This document shows positions 24,738 through 33,657 of a stretch of 64,000 bases of DNA, in pieces. Each line of letters opens with the position of its first letter. Within the stretch, counting starts at the first letter, position 1. The notes under the pieces are model-generated. The model searched no databases, was not told the DNA's origin, and saw only the letters and a program-made list of their open reading frames with translations. This DNA comes from Candidatus Leptofilum gracile (GTDB taxonomy: Bacteria > Chloroflexota > Anaerolineae > Promineifilales > Promineifilaceae). Position numbers and translations under genes: made by a program. The stretch lies in NCBI GenBank assembly GCA_016713825.1, contig JADJOJ010000003.1:62001-126000 (forward strand). The letters are read 5' to 3'.

Positions 24738-25073
24738 CTACAAATATTCTACGCGACCTTGAATTTCTTCTGGTGTCAATACTTCATAAATCAGACGTAA
24801 AGCGGCAATGATTTGGCCAATCGTTCGTGCTTCTTTGTGGCAGTAGGCTATGCCAGAATGATTTGCTGTGGCTGCTGCCAAACGCAAAAAGTCATCGTCG
24901 TGGGTGACGATGACTCGATTTTCTTGCTGACCATACGCCAAATGCGTTTCATCACTGCTGGTCCGTAAATTGGCTTCAATGGTCGTTGTGACGTCACTGC
25001 CATAGCGACGCAGCGCAAGCGCGATAACTGGATTCACATTTTCATCCAGGTGAAAGCGAATGCGGTCACTCAT
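24738..25073 (-). CDS. DUF5615 PIN-like toxin
   Basis: An intact 111-residue DUF5615 protein: RIRFHLDENVNPVIALALRR at the N-terminus (DEN acidic motif), DETHLAYGQQENRVIVTHDD near 43 and DDFLRLAAATANHSGIAYCH. PIN-like nucleases of this type act as toxins restrained by DUF433 partners. The start overlaps the upstream DUF433 gene by eight bases. The module lies next to, but is unlike in sequence, the module at 20431-21022. Confidence 0.85.
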   Translation of the reverse strand: MSDRIRFHLDENVNPVIALALRRYGSDVTTTIEANLRTSSDETHLAYGQQENRVIVTHDDDFLRLAAATANHSGIAYCHKEARTIGQIIAALRLIYEVLTPEEIQGRVEYL

Positions 25074-25376
25074 GTTTGCTGGCAGATAACTTTTGTTGAA
25101 CTAATGAGGGCGTCTTTGCTTTTTGCTGTTCATAGAAGCGACGGCCGTTTTCAATTTCGCCATCAATTTCATTTTTGTGATCTAAATAGTAGGCAATGGC
25201 AGCATAAACGGCCGCTAACGGCAGATCATAGGTGATCGCAATCTCATCCAGCGATTCCCCCAGGCGAAAATGGCTGATGACAACATCTGAAACAGTGATG
25301 CGCGTACCCGCAATGCGTGCTTTCCCCCACGAATTTCTGGTGTTATTTCAATATGTTTGTCCAAAATCAGTTCCAT
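25066..25376 (-). pseudogene. DUF433 antitoxin, frameshifted
   Basis: From the ATG at 25376 (GGAGGTG upstream) the frame reads MELILDKHIEITPEIRGGK and then leaves the family. In the next frame from about 25322 it continues ARIAGTRITVSDVVISHFRL and GESLDEIAITYDLPLAAVYA to a TGA at 25066, a full DUF433 sequence. One base is missing in or next to the C5 run at 25324-25328. Corrected length is about 103 residues. If the frameshift is real, the toxin would lack its antitoxin, so an error or a silenced module should be considered. Confidence 0.72.
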
Positions 25377-25405
25377 ACTTACACCTCCACATGAGCGATG
25401 GCTGC

Positions 25406-25411
25406 ATTATA
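25406..25411 (-). promoter_or_regulatory. -10 element for the second toxin-antitoxin pair
   Basis: On the minus strand TATAAT is 30 bases upstream of the DUF433 ATG. No -35 match is seen; an ACGGCCGT palindrome (GCGAACGGCCGTTCGC) occupies that position. Confidence 0.45.
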
Positions 25412-25562
25412 GCACAGACAGGCGAACGGCCGTTCGCCCAACCATTTACCATTAACAATTAACCATTCAAACGGCCGTCACCTAGCCAACAAAATCCCCC
25501 CCAAGTATAATCCCCCTCACACAACCCACGGCAAACCGCACTTTCGAGAGGCAAGACTGCGA

Positions 25563-25600
25563 GAAAACAATCTCCAATCTCCAGTCTCCCATCTCCCCAA
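25563..25600. repeat. Spacer repeat of the GAGATTGGAGA word family (copy 2)
   Basis: CAATCTCCAATCTCCAGTCT followed by CCCATCTCC just before the mutase ribosome site. Same family as 20137-20200 and 47967-48020. Confidence 0.65.
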
Positions 25601-25611
25601 AAGGAGCACCC

Positions 25612-27294
25612 ATGTACGACAAAAAAAAGCTGGCCCAACTGGCCGAAAACAAAGACAAATGGGAAGAAACCACCCTGCACAAAACCCTCGCCCGCTTCCC
25701 CGAACGCAAAGAACAGTTCATCACCACCTCCAGCGAGCCAATCAAGCGGCTCTACACCCCGCTGGACGTGGCCGACCTGGATTACCAGCAAGATTTAGGC
25801 CTGCCCGGCGAATACCCGTACACGCGCGGCGTCCACGCCACCATGTATCGCGGACGCCCCTGGACCACGCGCATGTTTGCCGGTTTTGGCACCGCCGAGG
25901 AAACCAACGCCCGCTACAAATATCTGCTGGAGCAGGGCAACATGGGCCTCTCCGTCGCCTTCGATTTGGCTACTTTGATGGGCTACGATACCGACGCGCC
26001 CGAAGCGCTGGGCGAATTTGGCCACTGCGGTGTGGCTATCAGCAGTTTGGCCGATATGGAAATCCTGTTCGACGGCATCCCGCTGGACAAAGTAAGCACC
26101 AGCATGACCATCAACAGCCCCGCGCCAATGATTTGGGCCATGTACATCGTCGCCGCCGAAAAGCAGGGCGTGCCGATGGCCCAACTGCGCGGCACGCTGC
26201 AAAACGACATCCTCAAAGAGTACATCGCCCAAAAAGAGTACATCTTCCCCCCCGAACCCTCCATGCGACTGGTGACCGACACGATTGAGTTTGGCACGAA
26301 GCACATGCCGGAGTGGAACACCGTCTCCATCAGCGGCTACCACATTCGCGAAGCTGGCTCAACGGCCGCTCAAGAGCTCGCCTTCACCCTGGGCGACGGG
26401 CTGGAGTACGTGCGCTGGGCGCTCGAACGCGGCCTGGACATCGACGATTTTGCCCCGCGCCTCAGCCTCTTTTTTAACTGCCACAACGACTTTTTTGAGG
26501 AGATTGCCAAGTTCCGCGCCGCGCGCCGCATTTGGGCGCGGGAAATGCGCGAGACGTTTGGTGCGAAAAATCCACGCTCCTGGCTGTGCCGCTTCCACAC
26601 GCAGACGGCCGGGGTCTCGCTCACAGCACAGCAGCCGGAGAATAACATTGTGCGTGTAGCCATTCAGGCGTTGGCGGCCGTTCTCGGCGGTACACAAAGC
26701 CTGCACACCAACAGCATGGACGAAGCGCTGGCGTTGCCCAGCGAGGAAGCGGTCACCATCGCCATGCGCACCCAGCAAATCATCGCCGAGGAAAGCGGCG
26801 TGGCCAACACGATAGATCCGTTGGCTGGCTCCTTTTTTGTGGAGCATGAGACGAACAAAATCGAGGCGCAGGTGTACGAATATTGGCAGCAGGTGGAAGA
26901 ATTGGGCGGCGTGCTGCCTGCCATCGACCAAGGCTTTTACCAGCGCGAAATTTCTAACGCGGCGTACCAATATCAGCGAGAAATTGACCAGAACGAGCGG
27001 ACCATCGTGGGGGTCAACGGTTTTGTCGATAAAACCGAGGAGATGCGCATTCCCATTCTGGCGATGGATCCACAGGGGTACGAGCGGCAAATCGCGCGCA
27101 TCCAGCGGGTGAAGGCGGAGCGGGATAGCGAAAAAGTGGGCGCGGCCCTGCAAGCGCTGCGCGAAGCGGCGCAGGGCACGGCCAACACCATGCCCTTCAT
27201 CATCAACGCGGTGCGGGAATATGCCACGCTGGGCGAAATTACGGACGTCTTCCGCGAGGTATTTGGCAAGTACGAGGAGCCGACCTGGATTTAG
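25612..27294 (+). CDS. Methylmalonyl-CoA mutase, large (catalytic) subunit without B12 domain
   Basis: The enzyme interconverts methylmalonyl-CoA and succinyl-CoA in propionate metabolism. The 560-residue protein is the TIM-barrel substrate half: YPYTRGVHATMYRGRPWTTR near 64, FAGFGTAEETNARYKYLLEQ near 86, STSMTINSPAPMIWAMY near 164, and NTVSISGYHIREAGSTAAQE near 229 are diagnostic. It ends at VFREVFGKYEEPTWI, where the fused enzymes carry on to a cobalamin-binding domain. That domain must be on another polypeptide, not seen in the window. AAAAGGAGC precedes the ATG. No exact ACGGCCGT lies in the gene. Confidence 0.93.
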   Translation: MYDKKKLAQLAENKDKWEETTLHKTLARFPERKEQFITTSSEPIKRLYTPLDVADLDYQQDLGLPGEYPYTRGVHATMYRGRPWTTRMFAGFGTAEETNARYKYLLEQGNMGLSVAFDLATLMGYDTDAPEALGEFGHCGVAISSLADMEILFDGIPLDKVSTSMTINSPAPMIWAMYIVAAEKQGVPMAQLRGTLQNDILKEYIAQKEYIFPPEPSMRLVTDTIEFGTKHMPEWNTVSISGYHIREAGSTAAQELAFTLGDGLEYVRWALERGLDIDDFAPRLSLFFNCHNDFFEEIAKFRAARRIWAREMRETFGAKNPRSWLCRFHTQTAGVSLTAQQPENNIVRVAIQALAAVLGGTQSLHTNSMDEALALPSEEAVTIAMRTQQIIAEESGVANTIDPLAGSFFVEHETNKIEAQVYEYWQQVEELGGVLPAIDQGFYQREISNAAYQYQREIDQNERTIVGVNGFVDKTEEMRIPILAMDPQGYERQIARIQRVKAERDSEKVGAALQALREAAQGTANTMPFIINAVREYATLGEITDVFREVFGKYEEPTWI

Positions 27295-27321
27295 AAAGTA
27301 TCGTAACTATTCCGGTATGCT

Positions 27322-27377
27322 TTTTTCCCTCCCCTTAACCCGTTCCCCGCCGGGGGAGGGTTAGGGAGGGGGGCTGG
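27322..27377 (+). repeat. CCCTCCCC/GGGGAGGG repeat hairpin after the mutase gene
   Basis: TTTTTTCCCTCCCCTTAACC pairs with GGGGGAGGGTTAGGGAGGGG. This element family is widespread in bacterial genomes; a longer relative lies in frame inside the GH78 gene at 63218-63300. It may act as a terminator, although the T-run is on the wrong side for the plus strand. Confidence 0.65.
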
Positions 27378-27495
27378 TATAGTTACAAAGTATCAAATAA
27401 GCTACAGAGAAGATTAAGCCATTGCCTCATAATTCCCCAAATTTTCTGTGGCAAAAGATTGGATCACTTTGCGTGATTCTTGATGAGGCAACCGT

Positions 27496-30078
27496 ATGGA
27501 GATTCTTGAGCGGGAATCTGCCTTAGCGCAGCTGCAAACGGCCTGGCAAACAGCGGTGGGGGGCAACGGCCGTTTCTTGCTCATCAGCGGCGAGGCAGGC
27601 ATTGGCAAAACCAGTCTGGTGGAGCAGTTCATCCGCCGCCAGACCACGCGGGTGCTGTGGGGCGCCGCCGACGCCTTGTTCACCCCCCGGCCGTTAGGCC
27701 CCCTGCACGACATGGCCGCCCAGCTGCGCGGTGAACTGCTTGCCTTGCTGGACGGTGCTCCCCATCGCCCCGCCATCTACGCCGCCTGCCTGCAAGCGTG
27801 CCAGACCCCCACCATCTTCGTTTTTGAAGATATTCATTGGGCCGATGAGGCCACCCTGGATTTGCTCAAATATTTGGGGCGGCGCATTCAGCAAACCTGT
27901 TCGCTGATCATCGCCACCTACCGAGACGATGAGCTGGGGGCGCAGCATCCTTTGCGGCTGCTGCTGGGGGATTTGGTGCGTTATCCGGGGGTAGAGCGTG
28001 TGGGGGTGATGCCGTTGTCGTTAACGGCCGTTCGCCAACTCGCCAAAAATTACCGGGGTGATGTGACCCAGCTGCACCGGCTGACGGCAGGCAACCCATT
28101 TTTCATCAACCAGGTGCTCACCTCCGGCGAACAGGGCATTCCGCCCACCGTGCGCGAGGTGGTGCTGGCGCGTGTCTCGCGGCTGTCGCTGACTGGTCGG
28201 GCGGTGCTAAATGCTGCGGCCGTCATCGGCCAGCGCATCGAGCCGTGGCTGCTCAAAGCCGTTACCCAGGCGGAAGCCGACGCCGTGGAAGAAAGCGTGG
28301 AGTTGGGTATTTTGCTGGTTCAGGGCGATCAGTTCGTTTTTCGCCATGAGCTGGCGCGCCAGGCGATCCTCAACCAGATTGTGCCGCATCAGCGCACCTT
28401 TTTGCACCAGGCCATTTTAGATGCGCTCAAACTTCCCCCCGCCGGTAAAAAAGATTTGGCTCGGCTGGCCCATCATGCCGAAGCCGCCGCCGACAAAGAA
28501 GCGATCCTGGCCTACGCCCCCGCCGCTGCCCGGCAGGCCGAGGCCGCACGGGCGCACCGCGCCGCCGTGCTGCTCTATGAACTCGCCTTGCAGCACGCCG
28601 ACAATCTACCAGCGGCCGAACGCGCCCAACTGCTAGATGAGTTTGCCGTGGAGTGCGACATCGTCGATCGCCGTCCCGATGCAATTGCTGCCCGCGAGCA
28701 AGCGATTGCGCTGTGGGAGGAAGCCGGGCTGCCGCTCAAAAAAGGCCGCAGCCTGACCAGCCTGGCGCTGCTGCTGCAAATTACCGGTCGCCAGCGAGAG
28801 GCCGAAGCCACCAACTGGGCCGCCCTGGAAATTCTCGAACCGCTGGCCCCCAACCTTGAGCTGATCCATGCTTACAACATGGAAGCGTGGCTGAGCCTGG
28901 GCAGCGGCGACAGCCCGCGCGGTGTGGCGATGGCGGAGAAGGGCATCACCATCGCCCAATATTTTGAAGATGAAGAAGAATTGCCGCGTTTGCTGGAAAT
29001 TGCCGGGCTGTGCTGGCTGTACCTGGATCATCAGAAAGGGAGTGATTATTTGGAGCAGAGCCTCATGCTAGCGCAAAAGTATGACCATGCGGTGCGGGCG
29101 GGCAATGTGTTTGCCAATCTCGCTTCGATCTACGTCGATTTTCACCAGTTTCGGCGGGCCGAACAGACATTTGCCGAGGGGCTGCCTTATGCTCAGGAGC
29201 GGCATCTGGATTCGGTGCGGGCTTACATGGATGGTTGGCATGCGCTGCTGAAGCTATATCTGGGTGATTGGGCGGCGGCCGAAGAAATTGGCCGGGAAGC
29301 AGCGGGACGGCCGAGTACGTCGCCAGGGCGTGGCCCGGCGTTGACGGCGCTGGGCCGGTTGTTCACCCGCCGAGGTGACCCGCAAGCGCGGGCAGTTCTG
29401 GATGAGGCGCTGGATGCGCTGCTGAAGCAGGGCTTTCGCCAGCGGGAGGGGATGCTCCGCACGGCGCGGGCGGAGGCTGCCTGGCTGGCTGGTGACGTTC
29501 AGCAAACGGTGGCCGAGGCGCGTGAAGTGTTTGAACTGGCGCTGACGCATCGTCAGGAATGGTATGTGGGGGAGCTGGCCTTTTGGCTGTGGCGGGCGGG
29601 TGAGGCTGTGGTGCTGCCAGCGTGGGCGGCCGAACCGTTTGCTTTGCAGATTGCTGGCGAGTGGCGCGGTGCGGCGGCGGCCTGGGAAGCAATGGGCTGC
29701 CCTTACGAGCAGGCACGTGCCCTGGCCGATGGGGATGCCGAGGCGCTGCTGGCGGCGTTGGCCATTTTTGAGCAGTTGGAAGCTCGCCCTATGATTGAGG
29801 TTGTGCGGCAGCGGCTGCGTGAGGCTGGTGCGTCTGCCATCCCGCGCGGACCACGGGCGACCACGAAAGAAAATCCGTTCCAGCTCACCAACCGCCAGGT
29901 GCAGATTTTGGCCTTGCTGACGGAAGCGCTAACCAATGCGGAGATTGCGGCGCGGCTGCACATTTCGCCGAAGACGGTGGATCATCATGTGTCGGCCGTT
30001 TTGGGCAAGCTGAATGTTTCCTCGCGTGAAGAAGCGGCCGTTTTGGCCCGCACCTCCCCAGAATTACGCCAAAAATAG
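27496..30078 (+). CDS. LAL-type LuxR regulator (AAA ATPase + helical repeats + HTH)
   Basis: Large ATP-binding LuxR regulators respond to unknown ligands. Order in the 860-residue protein: AAA_16-type ATPase with Walker A SGEAGIGKTSLVEQF at 31-45 and Walker B TIFVFEDIHWADE near 108; a winged/helical linker; TPR-like helical repeats from about 340 to 780; and a LuxR HTH at about 792-850 (LTNRQVQILALLTEALTNAE, LHISPKTVDHHVSAVLGKLN). GAGG lies eight bases before the ATG. The gene is followed by a leader region shared with two micro-ORFs. A maltose-type MalT role is not supported by context. Confidence 0.88.
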   Translation: MEILERESALAQLQTAWQTAVGGNGRFLLISGEAGIGKTSLVEQFIRRQTTRVLWGAADALFTPRPLGPLHDMAAQLRGELLALLDGAPHRPAIYAACLQACQTPTIFVFEDIHWADEATLDLLKYLGRRIQQTCSLIIATYRDDELGAQHPLRLLLGDLVRYPGVERVGVMPLSLTAVRQLAKNYRGDVTQLHRLTAGNPFFINQVLTSGEQGIPPTVREVVLARVSRLSLTGRAVLNAAAVIGQRIEPWLLKAVTQAEADAVEESVELGILLVQGDQFVFRHELARQAILNQIVPHQRTFLHQAILDALKLPPAGKKDLARLAHHAEAAADKEAILAYAPAAARQAEAARAHRAAVLLYELALQHADNLPAAERAQLLDEFAVECDIVDRRPDAIAAREQAIALWEEAGLPLKKGRSLTSLALLLQITGRQREAEATNWAALEILEPLAPNLELIHAYNMEAWLSLGSGDSPRGVAMAEKGITIAQYFEDEEELPRLLEIAGLCWLYLDHQKGSDYLEQSLMLAQKYDHAVRAGNVFANLASIYVDFHQFRRAEQTFAEGLPYAQERHLDSVRAYMDGWHALLKLYLGDWAAAEEIGREAAGRPSTSPGRGPALTALGRLFTRRGDPQARAVLDEALDALLKQGFRQREGMLRTARAEAAWLAGDVQQTVAEAREVFELALTHRQEWYVGELAFWLWRAGEAVVLPAWAAEPFALQIAGEWRGAAAAWEAMGCPYEQARALADGDAEALLAALAIFEQLEARPMIEVVRQRLREAGASAIPRGPRATTKENPFQLTNRQVQILALLTEALTNAEIAARLHISPKTVDHHVSAVLGKLNVSSREEAAVLARTSPELRQK

Positions 30079-30213
30079 GGAATCGCCTGGCGCAAAATAG
30101 GGAGGGTCTCCCGATGAATTGCCCTGGGAAAACGCCTATCCTGAAGGTGTGTCCGAAGGTTGCAATTTATCTGGCTTGCCGGTACCCATCGGGAGCCAAC
30201 AGGAGAACCGTGT
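30068..30213 (+). promoter_or_regulatory. Conserved leader upstream of micro-ORF 1
   Basis: Two AAAATAGGGA boxes (about 30070 and 30097) are followed by GAATTGCCCTGGGAAAA (about 30116) and, after about 80 bases, AGGAGAAC and the micro-ORF start. The leader of micro-ORF 2 at 33339-33444 has AAATAGGGA, GAACTGCCTGGAAAA and AGGAGAAC in the same order. I infer a shared control element; its promoter is not defined. Confidence 0.5.
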
Positions 30214-30342
30214 ATGTGCAAATCACCGGCTGCCCTTTATCGCCCCAAAAAAGAGAAGCAAGCGAAATCCCGCGAAAAGGTTGACGAACGGCCGTCTGCC
30301 ACCAAACGCATCCTGACCCTTTTGTTCAACAAATTCCTGTAA
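30214..30342 (+). CDS. Micro-ORF 1, 42 residues
   Basis: The ATG has AGGAG eight bases upstream. The product starts MCKSPAALYRPKKEKQ, is rich in Lys/Arg, and ends with a short hydrophobic stretch, ILTLLFNKFL. I know no matching family. It is notable because micro-ORF 2 at 33445 begins MSKPLAAFYGYKKVNQ, aligning without gaps over 16 residues, also ends in a hydrophobic stretch, and has a similar leader. That conservation argues that both are translated. It lies between a LAL regulator and a secreted beta-helix protein. Confidence 0.5.
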   Translation: MCKSPAALYRPKKEKQAKSREKVDERPSATKRILTLLFNKFL

Positions 30343-30447
30343 CTTCTTCGCCCCAAAACCCAACTTGATCAGGTGATTGAGCAGGTTTATCCACAGATTG
30401 CCTGCTCTTTGCCGTGCGTCCGTTTTTTACCGAACGATGGAGTACCT

Positions 30448-32250
30448 ATGAAACGTAAAGTAAGCCTGTTCATTTTTTTTGCCGTATGCCTGTTGGCCTG
30501 GGGCAATTGGTGGCTGGCACGGGCCGTATTTGCGGCCGGAACCACCGTTGTCGTCAATAGCTCTGGCGATTTAAGCGACCTATCCCCAGGCGATGGCGTT
30601 TGTGATGTTCTTACTTCAGCTGGCAGCCAGTGCAGCTTGCGCGCCGCTATTGAAGAATTGAACGCTCTAGGCCCAGACACAACCCCCCACCGCATTACGT
30701 TTGATATTCCCGGCACTGGCCCCTTTACGATAACGCCGGGGGCTGAGCTGCCCGCCCTCACGGTGCCCGTCATCATTGATGGGGAAACACAACCGGGAGC
30801 CAGCTGCCCCACCAACAGCGCTCCTGCCAACTTGCTGATTGTTTTGGATGGCAGCAGTGCGGGCACAGCCGGGCAAATAGATGGTTTAACGCTTCTCGCT
30901 GGCAGCGAAGGCAGCACCATTCGTGGCCTGGTGATTGGTAATTTTGATAGCGCAGGCATTCGCATTCTCAGCGGTAGCATTACTGTGCGCTGCAATCATC
31001 TGGGAGTTGGCGCTGATGGGCTTTCTGGTATGGCCAATGAGGCGGGTGTGCATGTTGGCGGTATCGAGAACACGATTGGTGGGCAGGGCGGGCCAGCCCA
31101 AAGAAATGTCATTTCTGCGAACCGCATTTATGGGATTAGCATTGCTTCAACAGGCAGCAATACGCGTGTCCGTGGGAATTTTGTGGGTACGACGGCCGAT
31201 GGATTGGACGATTTGGGTAACGGAATTGGTGTCTACATAAATGGAGGCAACAATTTTGTAGGCGGGGCAAATTCGCTGGCAGGCAATGTGATCAGTGGGA
31301 ATGGGAATGGTATTCGTGTGAATAGCGGTACAGGTAATATCGTCCAGGGGAATTCCATTGGGGTGGCCAGAGATGGTTCTACCCCGCTGCCCAATACGGG
31401 GAGTGGGGTTGAATTAACAGGGGCTTCTCTGGCCAATGTGGTGGGGGGAACGGCCGTTACTGAAGCAAACATCATTGCGCATAACAGGCTCTACGGTGTC
31501 TCGGTTTACGCCAATGGTGTGGGCACGCCCACGCAGAATTCAATTCGCGGCAACATCATTTATGCCAATGGCGGGTTGGGAATCGATCTGGGAATCGATG
31601 GCATTGATACAAACGACCCTGGCGATGCGGATGGGGCTGAAAACGAACATCAAAATTATCCGGTTCTCACCACAATGCCGGGCAGCACCATCGTGACGGT
31701 GGTGCTAGAGAGCAAGCCAGATACAGTTTACCAAATTGATGCTTACCTGAATGATACCTGCGATCCCACTGGCTTTGGCCAGGGTCAAGAATATTTCATG
31801 ACGTTTCCGAAACAAACAGACAGCCAGGGCGTTCTGCAAATTCAGTTTAGTTTAGGTGGCGTAACAGGCCGTTATTTTACGGCTACAGCCACCGACCCGG
31901 CTGGCAATACCTCCGAGTTTTCGGCTTGTGCTTTGCTTGCGGCGGCCCCAACCCCCACGGCGACAGCAACGAGCACGGCAACGCCCACCGCAACGGCCAC
32001 ACAAACGCCGACGGCCACGGCTACCAACACCCCGACCGTAACTGGCACGGCCCCATCTGGCCCCTCGCCCACACCCACAAGCACCACCTTGCCCACCAGC
32101 ACGCCAACGCCGACAGGTTCGGCTACGGCAGCGCCAACCGGAACAGGCCAACCGCCAACTGTGCCCCCTCCTGGGGCCACCGTGACGGGGACGCCAGACC
32201 CTGCGCAGGATGATGCCTTCTTTGTTTATTTGCCATTGGTTCTCCGCTAA
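30448..32250 (+). CDS. Secreted CSLREA-type beta-helix protein with TP-rich tail
   Basis: From the ATG at 30448 (TGGAGT upstream) the product is 600 residues. After a signal peptide (SLFIFFAVCLLAWGNWWLA) come VVNSSGDLSDLSPGDGVCDV and QCSLRAAIEELNALG, the CSLREA signature of Chloroflexota surface proteins. Then a right-handed beta-helix of parallel repeats (GNVISGNGNGIRVNSGTGNI and similar, about 140-400), a SxExSxC domain end, a Thr/Pro-rich linker (about 500-580), and the C-terminus FFVYLPLVLR. The role is probably surface adhesion or polysaccharide binding. The tail resembles other proteins of this window. Confidence 0.85.
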   Translation: MKRKVSLFIFFAVCLLAWGNWWLARAVFAAGTTVVVNSSGDLSDLSPGDGVCDVLTSAGSQCSLRAAIEELNALGPDTTPHRITFDIPGTGPFTITPGAELPALTVPVIIDGETQPGASCPTNSAPANLLIVLDGSSAGTAGQIDGLTLLAGSEGSTIRGLVIGNFDSAGIRILSGSITVRCNHLGVGADGLSGMANEAGVHVGGIENTIGGQGGPAQRNVISANRIYGISIASTGSNTRVRGNFVGTTADGLDDLGNGIGVYINGGNNFVGGANSLAGNVISGNGNGIRVNSGTGNIVQGNSIGVARDGSTPLPNTGSGVELTGASLANVVGGTAVTEANIIAHNRLYGVSVYANGVGTPTQNSIRGNIIYANGGLGIDLGIDGIDTNDPGDADGAENEHQNYPVLTTMPGSTIVTVVLESKPDTVYQIDAYLNDTCDPTGFGQGQEYFMTFPKQTDSQGVLQIQFSLGGVTGRYFTATATDPAGNTSEFSACALLAAAPTPTATATSTATPTATATQTPTATATNTPTVTGTAPSGPSPTPTSTTLPTSTPTPTGSATAAPTGTGQPPTVPPPGATVTGTPDPAQDDAFFVYLPLVLR

Positions 32251-32667
32251 GAAAATATTGGTGCAGGAGATTTCATGAACGGCGGCGCACCACCACGAAT
32301 GAATAATTAGCAGATTTCGCAGATTATGTACTGGTCAAGAATTGGTTGAACCGCAAAGCACGCGAAGAACGCCAAGATTAAAGTGTAAAATTTGCGCTGA
32401 TTGACCGACAAAACTTATTTAACCGCAAAGAACGCAGAGAGCGCAGAGAAAAATGAAGGAGAAATCTCTGCGTCCTTTGCGCCCTCTGCGGTAGAAATCT
32501 GAGATTTGTCAGTCAATCAGGCTCTTTGCGTGCTTTGCGGCGAAATTTTGTTCAAGGGGTGATGGACTACGACAAGATTTCGCAGATTGGCGCAGATTGC
32601 GCACAGATTTAATCCACGTTCATCCGCGTTCATCCGCGGCCTATTTTCAAGGGAGTGTGATTTAGAT
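32251..32667. other. Repeat-rich spacer with AACCGCAAAG/CTTTGCGGTT elements
   Basis: No gene is seen. At least three imperfect inverted repeats built from ACCGCAGAG/CTCTGCGGT words lie here: about 32346-32400, 32410-32505 (AACCGCAAAGAACGCAGAGA pairing with TCTCTGCGTCCTTTGCG) and 32518-32545. Next comes a GCAGATTGGCGCAGATTGCG segment with CGTTCATCCGCGTTCATCCG (about 32580-32640). The same family gives copies near 23540, 47165-47255 and in frame at 37408-37485. Confidence 0.7.
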
Positions 32668-33093
32668 ATGAAACCAATGATTCTTTTGCTGAGTTTGTTG
32701 GGGTTAACGGCCGTTTTCCTCACCGCCTGTGAAGCCGAGCCAGACCCCATCCCCGCCACCGTGGCCGAGCTGTGCACGCTGGAAGCCAACACCTGGGTGC
32801 GGGTGGAGGGGCAGTTTAGCCTGCCCACCTTCCTCACCTGCCAGGAAGGCAAATGCCGCCTCAACTTTGGCGGCGGCGGCAGCGGCATCATGGCCGACAT
32901 GCGCACCAGCGACACCCCTCGGGCCAACATGCTCAAACTGCCACCAGACCAATTCGCCGACGACGACCTGAGCTTCGTGCTGGATGATGAAACGGTGGGC
33001 GATCGCCATACGGTGGTGTCGGTGATGGGGCGGGTGAAACGGCCGTCTGAAACCAGCTGCTATCTGGATGTGTCATCGATAAGCTTGCCGTAA
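32668..33093 (+). CDS. Small lipoprotein
   Basis: I know no family. From the ATG at 32668 (GGGAGTG upstream) the product is 141 residues. A lipoprotein signal (MILLLSLLGLTAVFLTAC, lipobox LTAC) is followed by a mature part with four cysteines that could form two disulfides (ELCTLEAN, FLTCQEGKCRLNFGG, SCYLDV). The glycine run GGGGSG is followed by an MADMRTSDTPR segment. The last 60 residues are acidic. A TAV-encoding ACGGCCGTT lies in the signal-peptide codons. Confidence 0.65.
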   Translation: MKPMILLLSLLGLTAVFLTACEAEPDPIPATVAELCTLEANTWVRVEGQFSLPTFLTCQEGKCRLNFGGGGSGIMADMRTSDTPRANMLKLPPDQFADDDLSFVLDDETVGDRHTVVSVMGRVKRPSETSCYLDVSSISLP

Positions 33094-33444
33094 TGTCATT
33101 TACCCAAAGGGGAACTGCCAGATGCCCCGTCGCCGGAAGCAATTCGCCGTGCCGGGCAGCGCAACTAGCAACCTGTGGATCGCATCACCAGGCTCCCCCC
33201 GAAAACCCATACAAAGGATGCAACCCTTTTTTGGATCGGTTTTGGATCACCTGTTGTTTAAACTGGCTCAAGATGATGACAAAAGCCCCTATTTGCGGAA
33301 AGTTAACCAAACGGCCGTAACTTGCGCCACAGGTTTCGGACCAAATAGGGACTAAACTACTTGAAATCGGGACGAAATTGGCAGGAACTGCCTGGAAAAT
33401 AGCTGAAAGACCGATTTCACATATGTTGTTTAGGAGAACAAATC
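33094..33444. other. Spacer with micro-ORF 2 leader
   Basis: No confident gene. A 77-codon frame at 33122-33355 has AAAGGGGA upstream, but I see no support beyond that. The right part (33339-33444) is the shared leader: AAATAGGGA near 33343, GAACTGCCTGGAAAA near 33384 and TAGGAGAAC near 33431. A fragment GGGGAACTGCCAG also lies at 33110, so part of the leader may be duplicated. Confidence 0.45.
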
Positions 33445-33657
33445 ATGAGCAAACCATTGGCAGCATTCTACGGGTATAAAAAAGTGAATCAACCGCAGCA
33501 GCCGAAACCACAGGAATACACCGTCCTGGGGGTCAACCAACCGCTCATCGCTCCGGCTCAAGATAACAACAGCGCACAGCCGTTACCCCAGCCCACAAAT
33601 TTGGATGGTGGGCGGCGCGGTTTTTTGGTTTCTTTATTGTTGAGCAGATGGGGGTAA
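33445..33657 (+). CDS. Micro-ORF 2, 70 residues
   Basis: AGGAG lies nine bases before the ATG. The product starts MSKPLAAFYGYKKVNQ and has a Gln/Pro-rich middle (QPQQPKPQEYTVLGV) and a hydrophobic end (GFLVSLLLSRWG). The N-terminus aligns with micro-ORF 1 (30214). There is no Cys pair or leader-type Gly-Gly cleavage site that I can call certain, although LDGGRRGF is present near residue 53. A precursor peptide, a regulator or an attenuation leader are all possible. I do not assign a function. Confidence 0.5.
   Translation: MSKPLAAFYGYKKVNQPQQPKPQEYTVLGVNQPLIAPAQDNNSAQPLPQPTNLDGGRRGFLVSLLLSRWG

Noticed and set aside
30079..30447. tRNA or structured RNA gene between the LAL regulator and the beta-helix protein
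   Set aside because: No cloverleaf, GGTTCGA-type T-loop or CCA end was found here or in any other spacer.
33122..33355. A third micro-ORF of 77 codons before micro-ORF 2
   Set aside because: AAAGGGGA precedes the ATG, but there is no similarity to the two paralogous micro-ORFs and codon use is not convincing; kept only in the spacer note.
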